From positions 6,005,001-6,069,000 of the forward strand of contig NC_080561.1 of the NCBI RefSeq assembly GCF_030253575.1: a DNA stretch of 64,000 bases. Reading direction: 5' to 3'. This DNA comes from Rhododendron vialii (lineage: Eukaryota; Streptophyta; Magnoliopsida; Ericales; Ericaceae). Positions 33,239 through 44,700 of the stretch are shown here, in pieces. Under the pieces are notes generated by a model, which was not told the origin of the DNA, made no database searches, and worked only from the letters and a program-made list of their open reading frames with translations. A program made the translations under genes and the position numbers. The first letter of the stretch is position 1; every line of letters begins with the position of its first letter.

Positions 33239-33639
33239 CTAGCAAAAAAGAAAAAAATTGTAGTTCAATATTTTGGCATCTGAAAATGTTGCCAACGATT
33301 TTTGATTAGTTGTTCATACTTTGTACATGATGAGACATACTTGAGACAGTTCTGTGCACAACTTAAGTTCTCTCCTTCTACATTTCTACATATTCCATAG
33401 CATTTGGAAATGAATGAAAATTAGTGACATGCCCAGTCATTCAAGCTAGTGACTTACCCAGTTGAATATGGTAAAATGAAAATATTTAAGAAAGAGACTA
33501 GTAAAGATTAAAATAACTAAATGGGAACTTGTGTATGTTGTAGTTTAATCAGCCCTTCTGGGAGTTCATGCATGTTAATTCATGCAACAGCTGGGAAGAT
33601 TCCAATTGTCTCAAGTAAAATTATTTTAATGCTACCAGA
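33239..33639. other. 3' flank of copy 8
   Basis: A duplicated type-B 3' spacer, closely matching 62493-62848 and 26940-27360. No gene. Confidence 0.6.
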
Positions 33640-34202
33640 TGTCATGCCCTCGATTTTCAACATAAATATAAATAACTTTTCTTAATTAGAATCCTCACAA
33701 TAACGTACATCATACCCCAAAAGAGTTTTACCTAGGGCACATTGGCCCAGTAACTTGTAATTACAAGGAGTGAAAGAGAAATTTAATAGTTTACAGTTAC
33801 CCATTTGACAAATTAGCTAAAATGAAAGTACAATTACATCTTCCAAAGAAATCCGAACAAGTGTCAATGCAATATCCCCAAGTCAACTTTCAAAAGGGTT
33901 TCCAATCAATGCACGCACAGCACTCCATGCTACAACTCTGAATGTACACCAGAAAAATGAAGGGTTGAGCAAACACGCGCCCAGTAGGAAAGTCTCTACA
34001 AACTTTGGATGCAAATGAAAAGATTTTGGACATAAAAAGAAGTAAGTTTGAGACAAATAAAGAGATTGCAATGAACGCTAACTTCATGCTGAAAGCTCGA
34101 GACTTAAAGAGTACTTCATTTGTCATTGATCGATCTAGTCAATCCCTTAGTTATGTTTTACATTTCCCCTTCCTATTCAAAATTTCATTCGCACACTTTT
34201 AC

Positions 34203-34495
34203 GTTAAGTGACTTACATTCCGGGTCTTATGGACCCCGTACATCTCCCTTCGATCTCCAATTTGAGCTCAATTAGCTCTTCCTCCATTAATATACCCGAA
34301 CAGTGAACTTAAGAAATTTTCCGGGTCTTAGGGCCCCATATACCCACAATACATTTCCGGGTGCTCACGACCCCGTACATCCGTTCCACATTCCGGGTGC
34401 TCATGACCCCGTACATCCATTTTACTTTCCGGGTGCTCATGACCCCGTACATCCGATACAAGTTCCGAGTATCAAGACCCCGTATGCCGATTACA
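34203..34495. repeat. about 35-bp tandem repeat inside the solo LTR
   Basis: Five to six copies of a unit with the core CCGGGTGCTCATGACCCCGT, separated by short variable spacers (34215, 34320, 34357, 34396, 34428, 34463). The core GGGT...ACCC is partly palindromic. Confidence 0.85.
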
Positions 34496-34994
34496 ACTCA
34501 TTAGTATTGCATTTCGTCAAATGTGTTTCTAAGGCTCTTATCGCACAATTGTAGGTAAAAAGAGATTGATATTGAGTAAACGCTCCACCTACCATTTCAT
34601 ATTTCTGTTTTGTGTCCAACTTGTTATCTCAACTCACTACTCGTACTTCATGGCACAATTGTCAAGTTCTCGCTCGAGTTTATGACTTATCCATCCTCCT
34701 ACCCAACAATCAATCTTATCCACAACGCATTTAGTTGAACAAGTTCACTCCGTCTATCTCAGCATCTTACAATATCACTAGTAGCTAAACGAGAACACCA
34801 ATAAAACATTAGGATGATAACTCATTCCATATGACACTTGTGTTCAACGCGACGAGAACCAACGAATGAGGATGACCAAGGGATCATTGGAGTGTGAATG
34901 ACTATGTTTGGAAGTGGTTTAGAATAACTAGAAGTGATTGGAAACCAAAACGGTGAAAAATGAAGCAAAATAGTGAAAACTGGAGATAAGCAAC

Positions 34995-35155
34995 AAGTAT
35001 CGATACCATAGAAAATGGTATCGATACCATTTGGTCAAAAATGACTCCAGACGTAAGGGTATCGATAACAATGACTAATGGTATCGATAACAAGTGATTT
35101 TCTAGGTTTTGGAACAAGGTGTTATCGATAATAAGGAAAATGTTATCGATTACAA
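34995..35155. repeat. 'ggtatcgata' short repeats inside the solo LTR
   Basis: Repeated palindrome-like words such as GGTATCGATACCAT and GTTATCGATAA occur six or more times in 160 bp. Confidence 0.7.
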
Positions 35156-35719
35156 TGGCCCTCGAGCAGGTTTTTAACAGATTCTCATGGGTTTCAACTA
35201 CAACAACAACCATAGGCACGATTTCATGCAGAAAACCAACTCAAGAACATACAAAGAGTAAGAGAAATCCATACCTCAAACTTGGTGAATGAGCTCCAAA
35301 CCAGAGATCGGGCCTCGGCCTCCAAAATCAACCCCAAGCCAAATACGGCATACCGAGCTTCTACCGACGCGATTCGAGCTTCAATACGCAAAGAGGTGAA
35401 GGATTTGAGGTCAGTTGATGAAAGGTTGAAGTTGATTTGTTGGGTTTTTGAGTGAGAGTGAGAATGAGAGAGAGAGGGCCGAGAGAGAGGTGAGAGGCCG
35501 GGAGATGGAGGGAGAGAATGGAGTTGGGATTTTAATCCCCTACTCCTACACACACCTATATATACTCACACATACACACAACTCACACTTGCACTCCCTC
35601 CACTAACAATCCTTTCACATTGACCCCAAATCTCATAAACACATATTTCACATTTTCCTCAATTTCTATTATTAATAAACCTTTAAATAATTTCCAACAT
35701 TACGGGTCCTTACACCAGA

Positions 35720-35926
35720 AGTGATATATGGTGGACTAGATGGTGAATTGATGGTGGTGTAGAGGTAGTGTTACGGTGACAATGTTAATTGTGGAGGGGT
35801 AGTTTTTTTTTTTTTTTTTTATAAGCATAGTGGAGGGGTAGTTGTGCTCAGATAATTTTTGTAGTGGTCTAGTTGCTATCCCTTTTCATAAACTAAACTT
35901 TATTCTTTTTATGGTTGGAATCAACC
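35720..35926. other. left flank of satellite array 1
   Basis: This sequence ('tggactagatggtgaattgatgg' and onward) is shared with 27360-27450 and 57080-57245. It includes a poly-T run (about 35800-35820). Confidence 0.75.
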
Positions 35927-36504
35927 ATCTTTTAGAATTTTAAAATCCTCTTTATTGATATATTATAGGTCTTTATCCGATTTAAAATAAAGTAGATGCA
36001 AGCATTTTACCGGAATGATTTATATTTCAACTCATTGAGAGTAAATTTGTAATATCTTTCTATGTACAAATAATTTTAACTCCACATTACTTGAGTTAGA
36101 AAGTGCACTCAACAAGCTTTTTAACAGTTCAAACCTTGCAAAAATTGGAGCTTTGGATTGTCCGGAGTGAACCGGCAAAGTTTGATCAATTGCTAAGTGC
36201 TAATGCGCCTCAGGCGCAAATCTATGCGCCCCAGTTGCATTTCATCGCGCCCAGGGCACATTGTTAAAATTTCAACAATTTTTGCAGTCTTACAACTGAC
36301 ACTTTCGAACTCCGATTTGCATGTGGTTTGAACCATTGAAAAGTTTCTTCAGCCTACTGTCTAACCAATTTAGTTTGGCTTCAAAATTATTTATACGTCA
36401 AAATTAATATAGGCAACTTTATCTTCAAAGGGTTGAAGAACAAATTGTTTGGGGAAATTATTGAATCAAACTAACATTAAAACAGATAGAAACCTAGTAT
36501 TTTA

Positions 36505-36765
36505 TAGAGTACTGTTATGAGTACCGACCGCCCTCGTAGGGAAATTGTACCGACGGCCGCGCTGGGCCGTCTTCGGCCACCGGACGACCGATCTAAGCCA
36601 TTCAAAAATTCTAAAAAAAAACTGAGGGGCCCATGCCGGAATCAATGGCATCTTATGTGTTTAGGGTGCTTGATCTAAACACCCTATTTTTCGTGTACAT
36701 ATGATTCCCTACGGGACGGTCAGTACCTATATCATTTTCGCATTCATATCGATAAACAGGGTATT
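36505..36765. mobile_element. TIR element of unassigned superfamily in the first monomer
   Basis: About 235-260 bp interrupts the monomer between 'ctagtattttat' and 'atcgataaacagg'. Its ends carry inverted repeats GTACCGACCGCCCTCGTAGG and, on the complement, GTACTGACCGTCCCGTAGGG. No clean target duplication could be read, so exact ends are approximate. Confidence 0.6.
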
Positions 36766-37174
36766 CAAAGTACTAAAAAATGGTGGGATCGAACCATAAA
36801 AATAATAGATTTTGATTTTCAAAAAGTTATTCGAAAGTAAACCAATTCTAATATCTTCGGAGCCACTAAGGCTAAAACACGTTTTCGCGCCCTTCCACTC
36901 ATTCTAATTAATTCCATTTAGTACTCGCATTCCCAGTTATAAGGTATTTGTTCATTTCTTAAAGAGTTTGAGAGAGTTCATATAGGCATTCCAGACTTCA
37001 TCAAAGAACACAAAATCTGTATGATCATCGGAAGTTTCCTAAGACATACAAGGCTCATACATTTACAAAGCCAAATTTCAATGTCTATATCACCAAAAAT
37101 GTCACTGGACCACAACGACTACCAAAACCACCATCTTTTAGAACTTTAAAAGTCCTCTTTACCGATATATTATA

Positions 37175-37427
37175 CTCCCTCCGTCCGAAATTGCTTGTCT
37201 CTTTTGGGAAATCCAACTTATTAAGTACAGTACAATTGCTTTATACTTGATTTTCTATATTGCCCCTTCTTTACAATACAATAGTACAATTGGTTTTAAG
37301 AAATGGTAGAAAGAAAAAAGGCAAAACAGGAATCTTCTTAAAATCTATTGGTCATTTGGGGAAAGAGGACATTTATTTTGGGACATCCCAAAATAGAAAG
37401 AGAGGCCAACAATTAGAATTGAGGGAG
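37175..37427. mobile_element. Stowaway-like MITE, 253 bp
   Basis: It starts CTCCCTCCGTCCGAAATTGC and ends with the inverted GAATTGAGGGAG, flanked by TA (37173-37174 and 37428-37429). It interrupts the monomer landmark exactly at 'gatatattata'. Non-coding. Confidence 0.88.
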
Positions 37428-38194
37428 TAACTCTTTATCCGATTTAAAAAGAAGGAGATGCTAGCATTTTATCAGAATGATTTATATTTCAACTCAGAGA
37501 GTAAATTTGTCATACTTTTTATTACAAATAATTTTAAATCCAAACTACTTGGGTTAGAAATTACACTCAACAAGCTTTTAAAAGGTTCAAACATTGCAAA
37601 AATCAGAGCTCGAGAGTATCCGAAGTGAACCCGCAAAGTTTAACCAATTGTGGAGTGTTAAAGCGCCTCAGGCACAAATACATGCGCCCCAGGCACATTT
37701 CATAACTGCCCTGTAGGGCGCATTGTTGAAACTTCAAAACCAACCAAACTTTGCGGTCTTGCCACCGACAATCCTGAACTCCGACTTGCATGTCGTTTGA
37801 ACCGTTGAAAAGCTTGTTTTGCCTACTTTCTAACCAATTTTAGATTGGGCTCCAAAATTATTTATACATAAAAATATGGGAAAATTTCAAAAAAGCCCCT
37901 GAACTTTCTGACAACTTGCAAAAAAACACCTGAACTTTCACTATTAACAAAAAAACACCTAAACTTTGCATTCCGTTAGCAATTAAACCCCTGCCGTCCA
38001 ATTCCGTCAATTTTTAACGGATGGAGCTAACGGAAGGCGTTAACTTTTTATTTTTTATTTTTTTTTAATTCAAAAATTACTTTTAACTCTTTCTTTTTTT
38101 TATTGGTAAATAAATATACAATAAAGTTCTTTTTTTTTTCTTACTATTTATCAAAAATTACTTTAACCATATTTTTTATTTTCAAATTTTACCT

Positions 38195-38200
38195 CCCCCC

Positions 38201-38231
<31 letters not shown>
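38195..38231. repeat. poly-C tract
   Basis: A run of about 35 C interrupted by one A, inside the Mutator-like element. The length may be unreliable in any assembly. Confidence 0.85.
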
Positions 38232-38680
38232 ATTTTTTGCTTATTAGAATCAACTCCACACCACCAATTAACCCCACAACCAACCGCCAAAGCCTTAGCC
38301 ACAATTTCAGAAATTCAAAAGTTCTTTTAACCTCCTCTTTGTAACCTTTTCTTTTTTTTAGTACTTTTACTTCCAAAAATTATTTTTAACTCATTCTTTT
38401 TTTTAGTCATAAATAAATATGCAATAAATAGTAAAAATGGGTTAAAGTTATTATTATAAATAGTAAAGATTAGAGTTAAAGTAATTTTTGATAAATAGTA
38501 AGAAAAAAACTTTATTTCATATTTATTTACTACTAAAAATAAAGAGTTAAAAGTAATTTTGGAAGTAAAAAATATAAAAAACAAGAATGCTAAAAAAAAG
38601 AGTAATTTCGAATTTCTAAAATTAGAGCTAGAGCTTTGGTAGTTGATTGGTGGAGTGGGGTTAAAGTTCTAAAAAAAAAA

Positions 38681-38681
<1 letters not shown>

Positions 38682-38760
<79 letters not shown>
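38682..38760. repeat. (GA)n microsatellite
   Basis: About 39 GA units within the Mutator-like element. Confidence 0.92.
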
Positions 38761-38763
<3 letters not shown>

Positions 38764-41700
38764 GGAAAGGTACAATTTGAAAGTAACAAAAAAGATGGTG
38801 GTTAAAGTTATTTTTGTAAATAGTAAAAAATAGAGTTAAAGTAATTTTTGATAAACAGTAAGAAAAAAAAAAGAACTTTATGGCATATTTATTTACCAAT
38901 AAAAAAAGAAAGAGTTAAAAGTAATTTTTGAATTAAAAAGTAAAAAAAAATAAAAAGTTAACGCCTTCCGTTAGCTCCATCCGTTAAAAATTGACGGAAT
39001 TGGACGGCAGGGGTTTAATTGCTAACGGAATGCAAAGTTTAGGTGTTTTTTTGTTAATAGTGAAAGTTCAGGTGTTTTTTTGCAAATTGTCAGAAAGTTC
39101 AGGGGCTTTTTTGAAATTTTCCCTAAAAATATACGCAACTTTATCCTCAACGGGTTGAATAACAAATTGGTTCGGAAATATCCTTGAATCAAACTAACGA
39201 TAAACCGGATTGAAACCTATTGTATATCGATAAATAAAGTACTAACAGATGGTGGGATTGAACAACAAAAATAATAGATTTCGATTCAAGAAAAGTTATT
39301 CGAAAGTAAACCGATTCTAAGATTGTCGGAGCCACTAAGGCTAAAACACATTTTCGCACCCTTCCACTCATTCGAAATTCCATTAATTAAGTACACGCAT
39401 TCCAAGTTCTAAGGTACTTGTTCATTTCTTAAAGAGTTTAAGAGGGTTCGTAAGGCATTCCAGACTTCATCAAAGCACACTAAATATGCAAAATCATCAG
39501 AATTTTACTAAGACATACACGAAAAACTAGCCTTATACATTTACGAAGCAAAATTTCAATGTCTATATCACCGAAAATGTCACTTGACCACAATAACTAC
39601 CAAACCACCATCTTTTAGAACTTTAAAAATTCTCTTTATCGATATATTATAGGTCTTTATCCAATTTAAAGTGAAGGAGATGCGAGCGTTTTACTAGAGT
39701 GATTTATGTTTCAACTCACTGAGAGTAAATTTTTCATATCTTTTTATGTACAAATATTTTTAAATCCAAATTACTTGGGTTAGAAAGTTCACTCAACAAG
39801 TTTTTTAACGATACAAACCTTACTAAAATTGGAGCTTGGATGTGTTCGGAGCGAACTCGCAAAGTTTAACCAATCGCTGAGTGTAAATGCGCCTCAGGCG
39901 CATGTCCTTGCGCCCCTGGCCCATTGCATCGCGCTCTGGGCGCATTGTTGAAACTTCAAAACCAACCAAACTTTGCGGTCTTGCCACCGACACTCCCGAA
40001 CTCCGACTTGCACGTCGTTTGAACCGTTGAAAAGCTTGTCTTGCCTACTTTCTAACCAATTTTAGTTTGGGCTCCAAAATTATTTATACATAAAAATATA
40101 CGCAACTTTATCCTCAACGGGTTGAATAACAAATTGGTTCGGAAATATCCTTGAATCAAACTAACGATAAACCGGATCGAAACCTATTGTATATCGATAA
40201 ATAAAGTACTAATAGATGGTGGGATTAAACAACAAAAATAATAGATTTCGATTCACGAAAAGTTATTCGAAAGTAAACCAATTCTACGATTGTTGGAGCC
40301 ACTAAGGCTAAAACACATTTTCGCACCCTTCCACTCATTCGAAATTCCAATAAGTACAGGCATTCCAAGTTCTAAGATATTTGTTTATTTCTTAAAGAGT
40401 TTAAGAGAGTTCGTAAGGCATTCCAAACTTCAACAAAGCGCACTAAATATGAAAAATCATCGGAATTTTACTAAGACATACACGAAAAACTAGCCTTATA
40501 CATTTACGAAGCAAAATTTCAATGTCTATATCACCAAAAATGTCACTTGACCACAATGACTACCAAACCACCATCTTTTAGAACTTTTAAAAATCCTCTT
40601 TATCGATATATTATAGGTCTTTATCCAATTTAAAGTGAAGGAGATGCGAGCGTTTTACTAGAGTGATTTATATTTCAACTCACTGAGAGTAAATATTTCA
40701 TATCTTTTTATGTACAAATATTTTTAAATCTAAACTACTTGGGTTATAAAGTACACTCAACAAGTTTTTTAACGGTTCAAACCTTAATAAAATTGGAGCT
40801 CGGATGTGTCCGGAGCAAACTCGCAAAGTTTGACCAATCGCTGATGTAAATGCGCCTCAGGCGCATGTCCTTGCGTCCCTGGCGCATTGCATCGCGCCCT
40901 CGGCGTATTGTTGAAACTTCAAAACCGATTAAACTTTGCGGTCTTGCCACCGACACTCCCGAACTCCGACTTGCATGTCGTTTGAACCGTTAAAAAGCTT
41001 GTCTTGCCTACATTGTAACCAATTTTAGTTTGGGCTCCAAAATTATTTCACCATAAAAATATCACAAACTTTATCCTCAACGGGTTGAAGAACAAATTGT
41101 TTTGGAAAAATCCTTGAATCAAACTAACGTTAAATCGGATCGAAACTTATTTTATATCGATAAATATGGTATTTAAAGTACTATTAGATGGTGGGATTAA
41201 ACATCAAAAATAATAGATTTCAATTCACAGAAAAGTTATTCGAAAGTAAACCAATTCTAAGATTGTCGGAGCCATTAAGGCTAAAACACATTTTCGCACC
41301 CGTCCACTCATTCGAAATTCCATTAGTTACACGCATTCCAAGTTATATGGTATTTGGTGATTTCTTAAAGAGTTTAAGAGGGTTCGTAAGGCATTGCAGA
41401 CTTCATCAAAGAGCACTAAATATGCAAAATCATCGGAATTTTACTAAGACATACATGAAAAACTAGCCTTATACATGCAATTACGAAGCAAAAATTCAAT
41501 GTCTATATAGCCTAAAATGTCACTTGACCACAATGACTACCAAGCCACCATCCTTTAGAACTTTAAAAATCCTCTTTATCGATATATTATAGGTCTTTAT
41601 CCAATTTAAAGTGATGGAGATGCGAGCGTTTTACTAGAGTGATTTATATTTCAACTCACTGAGAGTAAATTTTTGATATCTTTTTATGTCCAAATATTTT

Positions 41701-44700
41701 TAAATCCAAACTACTTGGGTTAGAAATTACACTCAACAAGTTTTTTAACGGTTCAAACCTTACTAAAATTGGAGCTCGGATGTGTCCGGAGCGAACTCGC
41801 AAAGTTTGACCAATCGCTGACTGTAAATGCGCCTCAGGCGCATGTCCTTGCGCGCCTGACGCATTGCATCGCGCCCTGGGCGCATTGTTGAAACTTCAAA
41901 ACCGACCAAACTTTGCGGTCTTGCCACCGACACTCCTGAACTCCGACTTGCATGTCGTTTGAACCGTTGAAAAGCTTGTCTTGCCTACTTTCTAACCTAT
42001 TTTAGTTTGGGCTCCAAAATTATTTCTCCATAAAAATATCAAAAAGTTTATCCTCAACGGGTTGAAGAAAAAATTGTTTTGGAAAAATCCTTGTATCAAA
42101 CTAACGTTAAACCGGATGGAAACTTTTTTTATATCGATAAATATGGTTTTCAAAGTACTATTAGATGGTGGGATTGAACCACAAAAATAATAGATTTCAA
42201 TTCACTGAATAGTTATTCGAAAGTAAACCAATTCTAAGATTGTCGGAGCCACTAAGGCTAAAACACATTTTCGCACCCTTCCACTCATTGGAAATTCAAT
42301 TAAGTACACGCATTCCATGTTCTAAGGTATTTGTTCATTTCTTAAAGAGTTGAAGAGGGTTCGTAAGGCATTCCAGACTTCATCAAAGAGCACAAAATAT
42401 GCAAAATCATCGGAATTTTACTAAGACATACATGAAAAACTAGCCTTATACAATTAAGAAGCAAAATTTCAATGTCTATATCACCGAAAATGTCACTTGA
42501 CCACATTGACTACCAAACCACCATCTTTCAGAACTTTAAAAATCCTCTTTATCGATATATTATAGATCTTTATCCAATTTAAAGTGATGGAGATCAGAGC
42601 GTTTTACTAGAGTGATTTATATTTCAACTCACTGAGAGTAAATTTTTGATATCTTTTTATGTCCAAATATTTTTAAATCCAAACTACTTGGGTTAGAAAT
42701 TACACTCAACAAGTTTTTTAACGGTTCAAACCTTACTAAAATTGGAGCTCGGATGTGTCCGGAGCGAACTCGCAAAGTTTGACCAATCGCTGACTGTAAA
42801 TGCGCCTCAGGCGCATGTCCTTGCGCGCCTGACGCATTGCATCGCGCCCTGGGCGCATTGTTGAAACTTCAAAACCGACCAAACTTTGCGGTCTTGCCAC
42901 CGACACTCCTGAACTCCGACTTGCATGTCGTTTGAACCGTTGAAAAGCTTGTCTTGCCTACTTTCTAACCTATTTTAGTTTGGGCTCCAAAATTATTTCT
43001 CCATAAAAATATCAAAAAGTTTATCCTCAACGGGTTGAAGAAAAAATTGTTTTGGAAAAATCCTTGTATCAAACTAACGTTAAACCGGATGGAAACTTTT
43101 TTTATATCGATAAATATGGTTTTCAAAGTACTATTAGATGGTGGGATTGAACCACAAAAATAATAGATTTCAATTCACTGAATAGTTATTCGAAAGTAAA
43201 CCAATTCTAAGATTGTCGGAGCCACTAAGGCTAAAACACATTTTCGCACCCTTCCACTCATTGGAAATTCAATTAAGTACACGCATTCCATGTTCTAAGG
43301 TATTTGTTCATTTCTTAAAGAGTTGAAGAGGGTTCGTAAGGCATTCCAGACTTCATCAAAGAGCACAAAATATGCAAAATCATCGGAATTTTACTAAGAC
43401 ATACATGAAAAACTAGCCTTATACAATTAAGAAGCAAAATTTCAATGTCTATATCACCGAAAATGTCACTTGACCACATTGACTACCAAACCACCATCTT
43501 TCAGAACTTTAAAAATCCTCTTTATCGATATATTATAGATCTTTATCCAATTTAAAGTGATGGAGATCAGAGCGTTTTACTAGAGTGATTTATATTTCAA
43601 CTCACTGAGAGTAAATTTTTGATATCTTTTTATGTCCAAATATTTTTAAATCCAAACTACTTGGGTTAGAAATTACACTCAACAAGTTTTTTAACGGTTC
43701 AAACCTTACTAAAATTGGAGCTCGGATGTGTCCGGAGCGAACTCGCAAAGTTTGACCAATCGCTGACTGTAAATGCGCCTCAGGCGCATGTCCTTGCGCT
43801 CCTGACGCATTGCATCGCGCCCTGGGCGCATTGTTGAAACTTCAAAACCGACCAAACTTTGCGGTCTTGCCACCGACACTCCTGAACTCCGACTTGCATG
43901 TCGTTTGAACCGTTGAAAAGCTTGTCTTGCCTACTTTCTAACCTATTTTAGTTTGGGCTCCAAAATTATTTCTCCATAAAAATATCGAAAAGTTTATCCT
44001 CAACGGGTTGAAGAACAAATTGTTTTGGAAAAATCCTTGAATCAAACTAACGTTAAACCGGATTGAAACTTTTATTATATCGATAAATATGGTTTTCAAA
44101 GTACTATCAGATGGTGGGATTGAACCACAAAAATAATAGATTTCAATTCACAGAAAAGGTATTCGAAAGTAAACCAATTCTAAGATTGTCGGAGCCACTA
44201 AGGCTAAAACACATTTTCGCACCCTTCCACTCATTGGAAATTCCATTAAGTACACGCATTCCATGTTCTAAGGTATTTGTTCATTTCTTAAAGAGTTTAA
44301 GAGGGTTCGTAAGCCATTCCAGACTTCATCAAAGAGCACTAAATATGCAAAATCATCGGAATTTTACTAAGACATACATGAAAAACTAGCCTTATACAAT
44401 TACGAAGCAAAAATTCAATGTCTATATCACCGAAAATGTCACTTGACCACAATGACTACCAAACCACCATCTTTTAGAACTTTAAAAATCCTCTCTATCG
44501 ATATATTATAGGTCTTTATCCAATTTAAAGTGATGGAGATGCGAGCGTTTTACTAGAGTGATTTATATTTCAACTCACTGAGAGTAAATTTTTGATATCT
44601 TTTTATGTCCAAATATTTTTAAATCCAAACTACTTGGGTTAGAAATTACACTCAACAAGTTTTTTAACGGTTCAAACCTTACTAAAATTGGAGCTCGGAT

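Larger units (their letters stand above)
33640..35714. mobile_element. solo LTR (LTR-retrotransposon relic), 2075 bp
   Basis: The block begins TGTCATGCCCTCG and ends GGGTCCTTACA (TG...CA) and is flanked by a perfect 5-bp duplication CCAGA (33635-33639 and 35715-35719). The uninterrupted site is seen in the related spacer at about 57075 ('ggtaccagaagtgat'). There is no coding capacity and no second LTR, so it is a solo LTR left by recombination, structurally whole as such. The end sequences resemble long LTRs of Ty3-type elements read on the minus strand, but the family assignment is tentative. No age can be computed from one LTR. Confidence 0.83.
37878..39123. mobile_element. Mutator-like element, 1246 bp, long TIRs
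   Basis: The ends GGGAAAATTTCAAAAAAGCC and its exact inverse are flanked by a perfect 9-bp duplication TAAAAATAT (37869-37877 and 39124-39132), the signature of Mutator-like elements. The inverted repeats run about 290 bp with very few differences, so the copy is young. The interior is non-coding: a poly-C run (about 38195-38231), further AT-rich inverted stretches and a (GA)n microsatellite (about 38682-38760). It is non-autonomous. Confidence 0.93.

Noticed and set aside
38590-38899. Ser-Leu and Arg-Glu repeat frames
   Set aside because: Translation of the (GA)n microsatellite.
37869-39132. Reading the 1.2-kb block as part of the satellite monomer
   Set aside because: It is absent from every other monomer and has its own 9-bp duplication and inverted ends.
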